Source of the DNA: a virus
Virus record (IMG/VR): IMGVR_UViG_3300034062_002603
Coordinates: 1 to 43,392 of that record
Length of the DNA stretch: 43,392 nucleotides
Reading direction: 5' to 3' (one strand)
Position 1 is the first letter of the stretch, and each line of letters starts with the position of its first letter. This document shows, piece by piece, positions 6,989 to 14,602 of the stretch. The notes beneath the pieces are model-generated. The model did not search any database. It had not been told where the DNA came from and saw only the letters and a list, made by a program, of their open reading frames with translations. The translations under genes and the position numbers were made by a program.

Positions 6989-8423
6989 AAAAGTTCTATT
7001 CGTATTACCAACGGGCGGCGGCAAAACTGAAACGTTCATTTATATGGCAATGGAAGCAGTTGGTAAAGGTAAACGCGTTTATTTCTTAGTGCATAAAAAA
7101 AACCTTGTTAATCAGATATCAGAACGTTGCAAAAGATATGGATTAAGACACGGATTTATAGCGGGTAACAGGCCAAAACAGTATTATTTACCAGCGCAAG
7201 TTTGCAGCGTTCAAAGTTTAAAGAATCGGTTAAATGAAGTACCGCAACCTGACCTACTAATAATTGATGAAGCGCATCATTCAAACGCTGGAACATGGAA
7301 GGATATTTTAGATTTCTACGCGGATTCTGTTTATGTTTTAGGTGTTACTGCTACACCATGGCGCGGCGATGGTCAAGGATTAGGCGATGTATTTAGTGAT
7401 TTAGTATTAGGGCCATTACCCGCTGAATTAGTGCAAATGGGTAACCTAGTGATGCCTGAATATTATAACTTTAAACCGTTGGCGGATTTTACTAAGATTA
7501 AAAAGGATAAAAACGGCGAATATAAAGCTGATGACTTGTTTAAAGAAATGGATAAACCAGCTATAACAGGAAATGCAGTTGAAGAGTATAAGCGTTTGGC
7601 ACCGGGTGAACCTGCTATTTATAGCTGCGTAAATATTAAGCATGCTGATAACGTTGCAGCGGCATTCAATGAAGCTGGTTTTAAAGCAGTTTCTATAAAT
7701 GGAAACTTAGATGAAAGCGAGGTTAAAGAAATTATATCGCAATTCGCGAATCGCGATATTCAGATATTAACGTTTTGCGACCTTATAAGTGAAGGTACAG
7801 ATATACCAGCAGTATCAGTTGTTGGCATGTTACGCCGCACTATGTCACTAAGTTTATATTTACAGATTGTTGGTCGCGGATTAAGACCGATGGAAGGCAA
7901 AGACCGATGTTTGATACTTGATCACGTAGGAAATCAGAAATTACATGGGCATCCACTAATGACGCGAGAATGGACATTAGAAGGAATGCAAAAGCGAAAA
8001 CGTAAAGATACCGATGAACAGATAGATAATGAATACAAAGACTGTACAGAATGCTTTAGGACTTATGAAAAAACACACGTTGCATGTCCTTACTGCGGTT
8101 TTGTTGAGCCTATAAAGGTAAGCGAAATTGAACAGGTTGCAGGCGTTGCCGTAAAAGATGAAACAACACTTGACGAACTATTGAAAGTTAAACGTACTGA
8201 GCAGGCAAAAAGCCGAACACTTGAAGACTTATGGCAGTTAAAAATTCAGCGCGGTCACAAAGATAAATGGGTTTATTTTCTATTTGAAAGTAGGGTATTA
8301 AAAGACAAAGGTTCTATTGAATACATAAATAATAAACACGGATTGAACGCTATAAACCGCGATGATTTAAAAGCTGCTGTAATGCGTAAATGGAACGAAT
8401 TTTATAAAACTAAAAAACATTGA
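6912..8423 (+). CDS. DEAH-type SF2 helicase with C-terminal zinc finger
   Basis: A 503-residue ATP-dependent helicase with all core motifs: RPYQ near the N-terminus, Walker A LPTGGGKT (32-39), DEAH (119-122), TATP (146-149), EGTDIPA (294-300) and QIVGRGLRP (318-326). After the helicase core, four cysteines (378, 381, 392, 395; CTEC and CPYC) form a zinc-binding finger. It probably unwinds or remodels DNA at forks or recombination intermediates. The RPYQ motif shows that the start at 6912 is real although it lies inside the HTH gene. It is followed after one base by the muramidase-like gene. Confidence 0.92.
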   Translation: MNTIQLRPYQSKSVSDIRESYRQGNKKVLFVLPTGGGKTETFIYMAMEAVGKGKRVYFLVHKKNLVNQISERCKRYGLRHGFIAGNRPKQYYLPAQVCSVQSLKNRLNEVPQPDLLIIDEAHHSNAGTWKDILDFYADSVYVLGVTATPWRGDGQGLGDVFSDLVLGPLPAELVQMGNLVMPEYYNFKPLADFTKIKKDKNGEYKADDLFKEMDKPAITGNAVEEYKRLAPGEPAIYSCVNIKHADNVAAAFNEAGFKAVSINGNLDESEVKEIISQFANRDIQILTFCDLISEGTDIPAVSVVGMLRRTMSLSLYLQIVGRGLRPMEGKDRCLILDHVGNQKLHGHPLMTREWTLEGMQKRKRKDTDEQIDNEYKDCTECFRTYEKTHVACPYCGFVEPIKVSEIEQVAGVAVKDETTLDELLKVKRTEQAKSRTLEDLWQLKIQRGHKDKWVYFLFESRVLKDKGSIEYINNKHGLNAINRDDLKAAVMRKWNEFYKTKKH

Positions 8424-8424
8424 T

Positions 8425-8898
8425 ATGCTTAAAGACATAATTTTATTTACAGCACTTATAGCTGCTGTTATTTACGCTGGCAGTAAACCCGAACCCGAAG
8501 TTATTGTAAAAACTATTTACATAACGCGCGACACCTGCGATACTGATTCAGATTTTATTAGAGCAATTGGACAAATTGAGTCCAAAAATACCGACAGCTT
8601 AATAGGTGACAGCGGCAGGGCTTTTGGTAGGTATCAGATTCACGATGTTTGTGTTACCGGGTCGGGCCTTAAAGACTTGCTAAATTACCAACACAAAGAC
8701 ATGTTTGATTCAGTTAAAGCTGAGCGTGTGTTTTGGGCGGTTATGGGTATCAATTGCCATGTGTATGCGCAAAAGTACGGCAAATATCCTGATTATGGCG
8801 AACTTGCACGTATGTGGAACGGTGGCCCGAATGGTTATCAATATGAAAGCACATTAAATTACCTTAAAAAATTTGAACAATGCCTCGAAAAAAATTAA
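8425..8898 (+). CDS. Membrane-anchored lytic transglycosylase-like muramidase
   Basis: A 157-residue protein with one N-terminal hydrophobic helix (residues 4-19) and a goose-type lysozyme/SLT-like domain. IGQIESKN places the likely catalytic glutamate at E52, and GRAFGRYQIH (64-73) followed by LARMWNGG near the C-terminus matches the family's glycan-binding pattern. It should cleave the glycan backbone of peptidoglycan from the periplasmic face. It overlaps the next gene by 19 bases. Its early, replication-side location is odd for a lysis enzyme; a signal-anchor-release endolysin is one option. Two other cell-wall enzymes are encoded elsewhere in this genome. Confidence 0.75.
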   Translation: MLKDIILFTALIAAVIYAGSKPEPEVIVKTIYITRDTCDTDSDFIRAIGQIESKNTDSLIGDSGRAFGRYQIHDVCVTGSGLKDLLNYQHKDMFDSVKAERVFWAVMGINCHVYAQKYGKYPDYGELARMWNGGPNGYQYESTLNYLKKFEQCLEKN

Positions 8899-9164
8899 CT
8901 GATTACGAAATACTTTTAGAAATTTTTAGGCGGGTTTATGCAGTTAGCGAACCGCCCGCAGATTTCGATGAACTTGTAGCTAATGCCGAACTTAACGAAC
9001 ACGGCCAAAAAGATATCAAGTTCATGAATTACGAATGTGAAGATAAAGTAATGCAAGATATTTTTAACGAAACAATGGCAAAGTATAAAATTAAAGGATA
9101 TAGACTTAAACAGTTTTCATTTAGTTTTTGGCTTGGCTGTTCACCTAAATCAAAAAAATCATGA
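8880..9164 (+). CDS. Hypothetical protein, 94 residues
   Basis: I do not recognise this gene. It encodes a soluble acidic-helical protein with an N-terminal basic patch (MPRKKL), a central DFDELVANAELNEHG segment, and an aromatic end (FSFSFWLG). It starts 19 bases before the muramidase stop and ends with an ATGA overlap with the next gene, so it is embedded in a tightly coupled operon. Codon use looks like that of its neighbours. Confidence 0.65.
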   Translation: MPRKKLTDYEILLEIFRRVYAVSEPPADFDELVANAELNEHGQKDIKFMNYECEDKVMQDIFNETMAKYKIKGYRLKQFSFSFWLGCSPKSKKS

Positions 9165-9577
9165 GTTTAGATGTTGGATTATACAGAATAAAATATGTTA
9201 GCTATGACATGGTTAATTTTCATGAAGAAAAAGAACAACTTTATAGCGCTAACATAAGACACAATTTAAATGTAATGGCTGAACAAGCTGGCATTTATAA
9301 AGCACTTTGGCGGCCTTATCAACTGCATAAAGATTATGTTTATAGCGAAGATTATAAAATAGAAATGGCATTTGAAGATTTAGTAACCATAATTGCAACT
9401 GACATAATTGATGTTATTGAACAAGGTTTAGATTTACTAAAAAATAGACCTGATTATTTTAGTAAGTTTAATTCACCTAATGGATGGGGTACTTATGTTC
9501 ATTTTGTGCAGTTTGTTAAAAAATACCTTGCAGCATTAAAACAATATCCTAATTCAATAGTAATAGTAGATAGATAA
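9161..9577 (+). CDS. Conserved phage hypothetical protein (MSLDVGLY family)
   Basis: A 138-residue protein. The opening MSLDVGLY, the phrase HNLNVMAEQAGIYKALWRP and the closing NSPNGWGTYVHFVQFVKKYL follow a pattern I know from many phage genomes, where the function is unknown. It is soluble and mostly helical with no obvious catalytic motif. It overlaps the preceding gene by four bases and is one base before the VRR-NUC gene. Replication-region placement hints at DNA metabolism, but that is inference. Confidence 0.75.
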   Translation: MSLDVGLYRIKYVSYDMVNFHEEKEQLYSANIRHNLNVMAEQAGIYKALWRPYQLHKDYVYSEDYKIEMAFEDLVTIIATDIIDVIEQGLDLLKNRPDYFSKFNSPNGWGTYVHFVQFVKKYLAALKQYPNSIVIVDR

Positions 9578-9578
9578 C

Positions 9579-9953
9579 ATGAAAGAACAAGAACTATACA
9601 AGGCCCTGCAAGCGCGACACAGCAAACACGGCATATTATTTCGTAACAATACAGGCACAGCATTTCAGGGCAAAAGGGCGGTAATTAACAGCCGCCCTAT
9701 TATAACTGAGCCGCGGCAAATAACATTTGGCTTATGCGTTGGCAGTTCTGATTTAATCGGATGGACCGAAAAAATTATAACTAAAGATATGGTAGGTAAA
9801 AAAATTGCTATATTTACAGCCCTTGAAGTGAAAAACCTTAGCGGTAAATCCACAAAAGAACAAATCAATTTTATTAAACAAGTCAGAAAATCGGGCGGCA
9901 TTGGTGATATTTTGCGCTGGGTAGATGAAGACTTTAAAGCAGATGAGATATGA
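9579..9953 (+). CDS. VRR-NUC domain nuclease
   Basis: A 124-residue stand-alone VRR-NUC protein of the PD-(D/E)XK superfamily. The signature is GSSDLIG (D58), then ALEVK (E83 and K85), then STKEQ (Q95) and a final GGIGDILRW helix. Phage members are structure-specific nucleases thought to act on branched DNA such as Holliday junctions. It is translationally coupled (ATGA) to the DnaB-N gene that follows, fitting a replication-recombination role. Confidence 0.88.
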   Translation: MKEQELYKALQARHSKHGILFRNNTGTAFQGKRAVINSRPIITEPRQITFGLCVGSSDLIGWTEKIITKDMVGKKIAIFTALEVKNLSGKSTKEQINFIKQVRKSGGIGDILRWVDEDFKADEI

Positions 9954-10561
9954 TAACAGAAGCTGATAACCTACTATCTGAACTTAAAGATGAAGCATTA
10001 AAAATGGATGCTTACATCAAAGACGATACTAAGCGCCAAAATTACAGGCAACTTAAAGAACGCCAACTTTTAACGCTGCAAAATATCATTATTGCACTTG
10101 AAGAAAAAGAGCAAAGTTTTTTTGAAAAACAAATTACCTTCCCACATTCGAAAGATTTAGAACAAGTTATATTAGGTGCTATCTTAGTAGATAATAACGC
10201 CCGCGACAAAGTTAATTTTTTAAGCCCTGAACACTTTTATTTTGATAATCACAAACTTATTTTTGAACTTTGCCAATCGGTTGAAGTAGTAGATATTATT
10301 ACCGTAGCTGAAAAATTAAAATATCGTTGCGGTGGTCCAGCATATTTAGCTGAATTAACTAATCGTGTTGCAAGTTCGGCAAATTTAGAATACCACGCAA
10401 GAATACTAATACAAAAGCATGTGCAGCGCGAATTGATAAAAGTAGGCATAAATATGATAAATTCAATTATCGCTGATACTGACGATGTTTTTGATACCGT
10501 ACGTGATCTAATGCAAAATATCAAAAAGTTTAACGTTGGTAAACAAATAGTAAGACAATGA
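9950..10561 (+). CDS. Free-standing DnaB N-terminal domain protein
   Basis: A 203-residue protein. Residues about 60-175 match the helical N-terminal domain of DnaB helicases (LEQVILGAILVDNNARD, FYFDNHKLIFELC, GGPAYLAELTN, EYHARILIQKHVQRELIKVG). The RecA-like motor domain is missing: the protein stops soon after the linker, with no Walker motif. In DnaB this domain forms the ring collar and binds primase and loader. Here it precedes a different ATPase (10558-12273) with an ATGA overlap. It may act as an adaptor or loader for that ATPase, or interact with the host DnaB. The first 55 residues are helical and charged. Confidence 0.8.
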   Translation: MITEADNLLSELKDEALKMDAYIKDDTKRQNYRQLKERQLLTLQNIIIALEEKEQSFFEKQITFPHSKDLEQVILGAILVDNNARDKVNFLSPEHFYFDNHKLIFELCQSVEVVDIITVAEKLKYRCGGPAYLAELTNRVASSANLEYHARILIQKHVQRELIKVGINMINSIIADTDDVFDTVRDLMQNIKKFNVGKQIVRQ

Positions 10562-12273
10562 AACAACAAAAACCAATAGACTGGGAACAAAAACCAAAAC
10601 AAACTGCAAAGAAACCTAAAGCAGAACGGCCAGCAGCATCAGCACCTGAAACCGATAAAAAAGGTTTTATAGGTGGATATTTTAGGCCTTTAGGTTGGGG
10701 TATTGAAGATGGGCAAATGCTTTATTATTTCTACATTCGTTCAACAATGTCCATTGTAAAATATAAAGCTGTAACAATAAACAAGGCTAATTTATTAAGC
10801 ATAGCGCCGTTAGAATTTTGGGTAACAAGTTTTCCAAACCGCGACAATAGTAATTACGAAGTAACCACGGCGGCAGATTATCTTATAAATTTCTGCAATG
10901 CGATTGGTTTTTATAATACTGAAAACATACGCGGTCGCGGTGCATGGCAAGAAAAAAACGGCGTTGTATTTCATGCTGGGCAACAGTTGATACAAGATAA
11001 AAAGCGCTACAATTTAGGCGGCTTAGATACTAAATACAGCTATGTTTATAATAAGGCTATTGATATGCCTATTGAAGCGGCGTTATTGCCTACTGAGGCT
11101 GGTATGATACCTAAGATGTTAAATAAATTGAATTGGCAAACAAAGGCCGATGCAATACTATTATCGGGTTGGTTAGCATTGGCGCCAATTTCGGGTATTT
11201 TAAAATGGCGGCCTCATGTTTGGATAACAGGACCGCGCGGTAATGGTAAATCATGGGTTTTAGAAAATATTATAAATGAAGTTATCGGCAACATTGCAGT
11301 TAGTGTACAGGGCACAGCGGCAACAGAACCAGCAGTAAGGCAAAAACTAAACAGTGATGCACTACCTGTAACCATTGATGAAGGCGAAGGTAATGATGAA
11401 CGCGCAGCTCAACGGATGCAAGAAATAATAGGATTAGCAAGGGCAGCAAGTAGTGAAAAATCACCTGCAATAGCTAAAGGCGGCAAAGATGGTAAAGCTA
11501 TTGATTATTTTGTTAGAAGCTGTTTTTTATTTGTAAGTATAAATCCGCAATTAGTAAACGATTCAGACAAACGCCGTTTTTGTGTTTTGGAACTAAAGAA
11601 ATTACCCGATCCGAAACAATTTAACGAACTTGAAAAGCTAAAAAGCAAAGTTATTACAGATGATTTCGGGCCACGTTTTCAGGCGCGAATGCTAAACTTA
11701 GCAGATAACATACAAAAAAGCATTAAGCTATTTACAAACGCCGTATCGTTATTAACTGAAGATAGGGCAGTAGGTGATCAGTTTGGTGCGCTTATGGGCG
11801 GTTGGTGGCATACGCTGCACGATGACCCGGTAACGGCCGAAATAGCATTAGAAGAAGCAAACGCAATTTTAGAAATGCGCAAATATGAAGAAGACAAAGA
11901 AGATTTGACAGATGAACAAAGATGTTTGCAACAGATTTTAAGTCAAGAAATACGAATAGAAGCCGAAAACTATGTAGGCAATAAAACGATAGGCGAATTA
12001 GTTGAATGCGCATTTAATTACCAGCCATCGGTTAAGCCATCACAAGCTGAAGCGAACGAAAGGTTAATGCGTTTAGGTATCCGGGTAATTGGTGATGACT
12101 TACTAATACTGAATACATCTGTTTATGTAAAAAAAGTTTTAAGCGGCACGCCTTGGCAAATATCATGGAATACTATCTTATTAAGGCTTAAAGGCGCATC
12201 ACGGCGAAGTAATACGCGTTTTGCAGCTGGTATGTCTGGGCGCTGCGTTTCAATAAATTTAAAAAATTTATAA
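10558..12273 (+). CDS. DUF927/D5-like replicative helicase ATPase
   Basis: A 571-residue AAA+/SF3-like ATPase. Residues 1-35 are a basic linker. About 37-180 form a strand-rich N-terminal domain. The ATPase core has Walker A GPRGNGKS (225-232), Walker B VTIDEGEG (271-278), a sensor region SINP (327-330) and paired arginines (339-340). A winged-helix-like end follows. The layout resembles DUF927-type phage proteins that drive DNA replication forks. It is the last gene of the core replication operon and is coupled to the DnaB-N protein. I see no primase zinc finger or TOPRIM motif, so priming is probably by the host. Confidence 0.78.
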   Translation: MKQQKPIDWEQKPKQTAKKPKAERPAASAPETDKKGFIGGYFRPLGWGIEDGQMLYYFYIRSTMSIVKYKAVTINKANLLSIAPLEFWVTSFPNRDNSNYEVTTAADYLINFCNAIGFYNTENIRGRGAWQEKNGVVFHAGQQLIQDKKRYNLGGLDTKYSYVYNKAIDMPIEAALLPTEAGMIPKMLNKLNWQTKADAILLSGWLALAPISGILKWRPHVWITGPRGNGKSWVLENIINEVIGNIAVSVQGTAATEPAVRQKLNSDALPVTIDEGEGNDERAAQRMQEIIGLARAASSEKSPAIAKGGKDGKAIDYFVRSCFLFVSINPQLVNDSDKRRFCVLELKKLPDPKQFNELEKLKSKVITDDFGPRFQARMLNLADNIQKSIKLFTNAVSLLTEDRAVGDQFGALMGGWWHTLHDDPVTAEIALEEANAILEMRKYEEDKEDLTDEQRCLQQILSQEIRIEAENYVGNKTIGELVECAFNYQPSVKPSQAEANERLMRLGIRVIGDDLLILNTSVYVKKVLSGTPWQISWNTILLRLKGASRRSNTRFAAGMSGRCVSINLKNL

Positions 12274-12300
12274 AAATTTTTATAAAAATAGTTTAAAATA
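12258..12300. promoter_or_regulatory. Paired AT-palindrome promoter element (copy 1)
   Basis: ATTTATAAAA (12266-12275) and TTTTATAAAA (12278-12287) are tandem palindromes with centres 12 bp apart. The nearer centre is 31.5 bp before the first T of the -7 box at 12314. The same spacing occurs for the promoter at 40918, and related pairs lie at 40871-40891 and 25821-25841. Confidence 0.55.
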
Positions 12301-12313
12301 TAAAAAGTGTTTG

Positions 12314-12321
12314 TATCTTCG
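12314..12321 (+). promoter_or_regulatory. -7 box for the accessory small-gene region
   Basis: TATCTTCG is one base from the TAnnTTTG consensus, directly preceded by TTTG, and lies 41 bases before the ATG at 12362. There is no TTG at -33; the paired TTTTATAAAA element occupies the upstream region instead. Confidence 0.55.
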
Positions 12322-12361
12322 TGTCAGGATTTGATTAAATGACAACAAAAAACTTTAGATT

Positions 12362-12673
12362 ATGAACACATATTTAAGATTTACAGAAATTGAACCAACG
12401 CAAAATGAAATATCTTACAATGGTTTTAATAACACAGAATTAAAAGGTATTTGTTGTTTTGAATTAAATGATGAAGAATCATTATATTTTCAATCAAGAA
12501 AAATAGCTGAAAAATATTCTAATTATGTAAAAAACTCAAATGGTATAGCTTTTATTTTTCAAGGTAAATTTATTGAAGAAAATTTTAATAATGAAGGTGT
12601 AATTGCAAAATATAATAATACAATTGAAAAAATACAACTAATACATACTGAACACGGATATAAAATATTATAA
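12362..12673 (+). CDS. Hypothetical protein, 103 residues, AT-rich gene
   Basis: I do not recognise this protein. It is soluble, asparagine- and glutamate-rich (for example FNNTELKGICCFEL and GKFIEENFNNEG) and lacks membrane segments. The gene is clearly more AT-rich than its neighbours, which suggests recent arrival. It is first after the promoter at 12314 and is preceded by the A-rich leader ACAAAAAACTTTAGATT that recurs, in variant form, before several following genes. Confidence 0.6.
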   Translation: MNTYLRFTEIEPTQNEISYNGFNNTELKGICCFELNDEESLYFQSRKIAEKYSNYVKNSNGIAFIFQGKFIEENFNNEGVIAKYNNTIEKIQLIHTEHGYKIL

Positions 12674-12691
12674 TAAACATACTTTAACAAC

Positions 12692-12713
12692 AAAAAACTT
12701 CACACAATGAAAA
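12692..12713 (+). repeat. 22-bp duplicated translation-start leader (copy 1)
   Basis: The A6-CTT-CACACA-ATG-AAAA block here is identical to 12945-12966. It covers the start codon at 12707. It is probably a duplicated ribosome-entry context, since Bacteroidota favour A-rich leaders over Shine-Dalgarno sites. Confidence 0.75.
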
Positions 12714-12946
12714 CTATCAATGATTTAAAAGCAGCACTATTAGCTCAGTATTGGGATACAGAAGAATCTAAAAACTTACAAGAAACTCACATCGAAGTAA
12801 GTGCAGATTCTGGAATCATCTACGGCAGCATGATTTGCTGCAACGGATTAGGCAGCATTTTTGGGTGCGGCGTTTATACCGACATGGATAAAAAAGGTTT
12901 TGAACATTTGTTTGAACCCGGTAAAACATTTTTAATTGAACTTTAA
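12707..12946 (+). CDS. Hypothetical protein, 79 residues
   Basis: A small soluble protein with a glycine- and cysteine-containing centre (YGSMICCNGLGSIFGCGVYTDMD), perhaps a compact beta fold. I do not recognise a family. The start is fixed by the repeated leader AAAAAACTTCACACA immediately before the ATG. The gene lies in an array of small accessory genes expressed with replication functions. Confidence 0.6.
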   Translation: MKTINDLKAALLAQYWDTEESKNLQETHIEVSADSGIIYGSMICCNGLGSIFGCGVYTDMDKKGFEHLFEPGKTFLIEL

Positions 12947-12966
12947 AAAACTTCACACAATGAAAA
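12945..12966 (+). repeat. 22-bp duplicated translation-start leader (copy 2)
   Basis: An exact copy of 12692-12713. Because the copy ends in ATG at 12960, it favours that start for the next gene over the upstream ATG at 12936. Confidence 0.75.
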
Positions 12967-13157
12967 GAATTATCACATTTACCAGCAAGTTTAACATAGG
13001 CGATATAGTAACCTATGATGACAGAATGACAAAGCCTTACACATCTAAAATTATTGATATTAAGTTTACTGATTCTTATCAGTACATGTACAGACTTGAA
13101 GATAAAATAGGCATTTGGTTAACCGACAGATATTTAACAAATGACACCAAAGGATAA
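12960..13157 (+). CDS. Small SH3-like hypothetical protein, 65 residues
   Basis: I choose the ATG at 12960 because the duplicated leader precedes it; an ATG at 12936 would overlap the previous gene. The 65-residue product has alternating hydrophobic strands and the phrase FNIGDIVTYDDR followed by KIIDIKF and GIWLTDRYL. That resembles small SH3/KOW-type barrels found in phages that adapt or bind other proteins. Function is unknown. It overlaps the next gene by 17 bases. Confidence 0.6.
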   Translation: MKRIITFTSKFNIGDIVTYDDRMTKPYTSKIIDIKFTDSYQYMYRLEDKIGIWLTDRYLTNDTKG

Positions 13158-13380
13158 AGCAACCGAACTTATAGAACGTTATAGCTTTGGTCGCTGGCAA
13201 CAAATGAACGATGTTGAAAAGCTACACACTATAAACATTTGTTTAATGGTTGCTGACGAATTAGGCGATTGCGTTGTATCAGATTTGTTAGTACACGATT
13301 TGACAGATGAAAAAACTACTGAGGTAGTACAGTATTATTTTGACGTATTAAATGAAATTATTAACTTTAAAAACTTCTAA
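13141..13380 (+). CDS. Hypothetical protein, 79 residues
   Basis: A helical acidic protein (MTPKDKATELIERY, then NICLMVADELGD and VVQYYFDVLNEII). The DKATELIxRY opening and the central helix with ALxVADE-like spacing are seen in small proteins common in Bacteroidota phages with no known role. It begins inside the previous gene and ends two bases before the next. Confidence 0.62.
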   Translation: MTPKDKATELIERYSFGRWQQMNDVEKLHTINICLMVADELGDCVVSDLLVHDLTDEKTTEVVQYYFDVLNEIINFKNF

Positions 13381-13382
13381 AA

Positions 13383-13715
13383 ATGAAAACGACAACAGAT
13401 TATTTAATGCCAAACGACAAAACATTAGTTATTACAGGTGAATACAATGAATATTGCCGCGGATCTCGCGACAGATACGGCGTACCACTTGAACCTGATG
13501 AAGATGCTTTTTTTGAGATTCTTAGCACTACAATAGATGATACTGAATACACAACTGATGAACTTGCAATAATGCTTAATATGACTTATGATGAAGTTGA
13601 AGAACTTTTGCAAGAATGTTTAAGCAGTCAAGACGAATCAGATTACGATGCTTATATTGACAACCAAATTCATAACCAACTTGATGACCTTCTATATGAA
13701 AAATATAATTATTAG
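13383..13715 (+). CDS. Hypothetical acidic protein, 110 residues
   Basis: A strongly acidic soluble protein (many Asp, Glu and Tyr; for example LEPDEDAFFEIL and YDEVEELLQECL). The charge pattern recalls DNA-mimic or anti-host small proteins, but no family is recognised, so this is speculation. It has an ATG in the A-rich context AAAAACTTCTAAAA, related to the leader before nearby genes, and overlaps the next small membrane protein by about 20 bases. Confidence 0.55.
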   Translation: MKTTTDYLMPNDKTLVITGEYNEYCRGSRDRYGVPLEPDEDAFFEILSTTIDDTEYTTDELAIMLNMTYDEVEELLQECLSSQDESDYDAYIDNQIHNQLDDLLYEKYNY

Positions 13716-13851
13716 TGCATGCGCTGGCTTATTAGTTGGTTTAACAATGGCCTTAACACTTGAAAAACTTTATCTTATGTTAGTATTTTGTTTTATTGGC
13801 GGCTTATGCTTTGGTATTGGTTTAATTTTGTTAATTGATAAAAAGAAATGA
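13696..13851 (+). CDS. Small two-helix membrane protein, 51 residues
   Basis: The ATG at 13696 (MKNIIISACAG) gives a 51-residue protein made almost entirely of two hydrophobic helices (about 3-19 and 26-46) with a short LEKLY turn and a lysine-rich tail (DKKK). An upstream ATG at 13648 would add 16 residues encoded inside the previous gene. The topology resembles small holins or antiholins, but the position in the accessory region gives no strong support. Confidence 0.5.
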   Translation: MKNIIISACAGLLVGLTMALTLEKLYLMLVFCFIGGLCFGIGLILLIDKKK

Positions 13852-13852
13852 T

Positions 13853-14062
13853 ATGAAACAGACAGCAATAGAATGGTTGGTTGAGCAAATCATTAAAGAA
13901 AAAGGATTGGTTGATTTAGATATACAAGCAGCCTTAGAAATGGAAAAGCAGCAGATTGTAGATGCTTATTTACAAAAAAGAAGGCTATCCAATATATCTA
14001 AATCTATGAAATTATGTGTAGATGCTGAACAATACTACAATGAAATCTACAAAAAACCTTAA
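13853..14062 (+). CDS. Conserved small phage protein (MKQTAIEWL family)
   Basis: The start at 13853 gives 69 residues beginning MKQTAIEWLVEQI. The order of TAxEWLxEQI, then EMEKQQIxDAY, then EQYYNEIYK near the end is one I recognise from small proteins very common in Bacteroidota phages. Function is unknown. It is helical and amphipathic, overlaps the next gene by 23 bases and lies directly after a small membrane protein. Confidence 0.7.
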   Translation: MKQTAIEWLVEQIIKEKGLVDLDIQAALEMEKQQIVDAYLQKRRLSNISKSMKLCVDAEQYYNEIYKKP

Positions 14063-14234
14063 CATCACATTAGAAGATTATGACAGCACCTGCGGGGATG
14101 GGTGCTGTCATGATTTTGGCACAATAACAACTGTTAACGGCGTTGAACTTGAATTCCATAATACAGATACTGAAACGATTGTTAGGCAGATACTTGAGCA
14201 TTTAGGGTATAATGTAACTATTGAATATAAATGA
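14040..14234 (+). CDS. Hypothetical Cys/His-containing protein, 64 residues
   Basis: The ATG at 14040 (MKSTKNLNITLED) is chosen over 14022. The protein has the cluster STCGDGCCHDFG, which could bind a metal, followed by a strand-rich part (TITTVNGVELEFHN) and a C-terminal helix. No family is recognised. Its stop codon (14232-14234) overlaps the first helix of the structured RNA element that follows. Confidence 0.55.
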   Translation: MKSTKNLNITLEDYDSTCGDGCCHDFGTITTVNGVELEFHNTDTETIVRQILEHLGYNVTIEYK

Positions 14235-14410
14235 TACTTGGTTTCGGTAGAGTTCCAAAATAGGCAGGCCGCTAAACAAAAACTAACCTGACAGCTGGAA
14301 AGACAGCATTTTTAAGAACACACAAAGTAATAAAGCTCAGTGCTGACTCTTAACTGAGAGGTACAAGTATACTAGAAGGCAGGTGAAGCTCCTGAAGTGT
14401 GTTCTTTTTT
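14234..14410 (+). ncRNA. Candidate structured RNA with pseudoknot topology
   Basis: A 194-bp gap without a gene holds several complementary segments. ATACTTG (14234-14240) pairs with CAAGTAT (14364-14370), and AAGAACACAC (14314-14323) pairs perfectly with GTGTGTTCTT (14397-14406). These two long-range helices interleave. Local hairpins are GCTG/CAGC with a GAAAGA loop (14294-14307), CTCAG/CTGAG (14336-14358) and CAGG/CCTG (14380-14394). The last long helix runs into a T tract (14405-14410), as at a transcript end. It matches no RNA family I can name. It may be a free small RNA or the leader of the gene at 14429. Confidence 0.5.
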
Positions 14411-14428
14411 AACTTTAAAATACGCACA

Positions 14429-14602
14429 ATGACAGAACTAACCATTGAACAGGCAAACAAAATGCCTTACATTGATTGGGTTAAACATTTTAGGCCCGAC
14501 TGGACAGATGATGAATGTGAGTTCTATTTATGGGAATACACTTGCTTTCCATTTGGTTTTAAAGAAACAATCAAACAGCTAAACGATCAGCTTAAACAAT
14601 GA
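14429..14602 (+). CDS. Hypothetical protein, 57 residues
   Basis: The ATG at 14429 follows the leader ACTTTAAAATACGCACA. The 57-residue product is acidic and aromatic (MPYIDWVKHFRPDWTDDECEF), with the look of a small helical adaptor. An upstream extension to 14399 would run through the T tract of the structured RNA, so I reject it. It shares an ATGA overlap with the membrane protein that follows. Confidence 0.6.
   Translation: MTELTIEQANKMPYIDWVKHFRPDWTDDECEFYLWEYTCFPFGFKETIKQLNDQLKQ

Noticed and set aside
14380-14400. Resemblance of the reverse strand to a cobalamin-riboswitch B12 box
   Set aside because: Only a short AGGAG/ACCTGCC similarity with an insertion, on the strand opposite to the genes; the rest of the riboswitch is absent.
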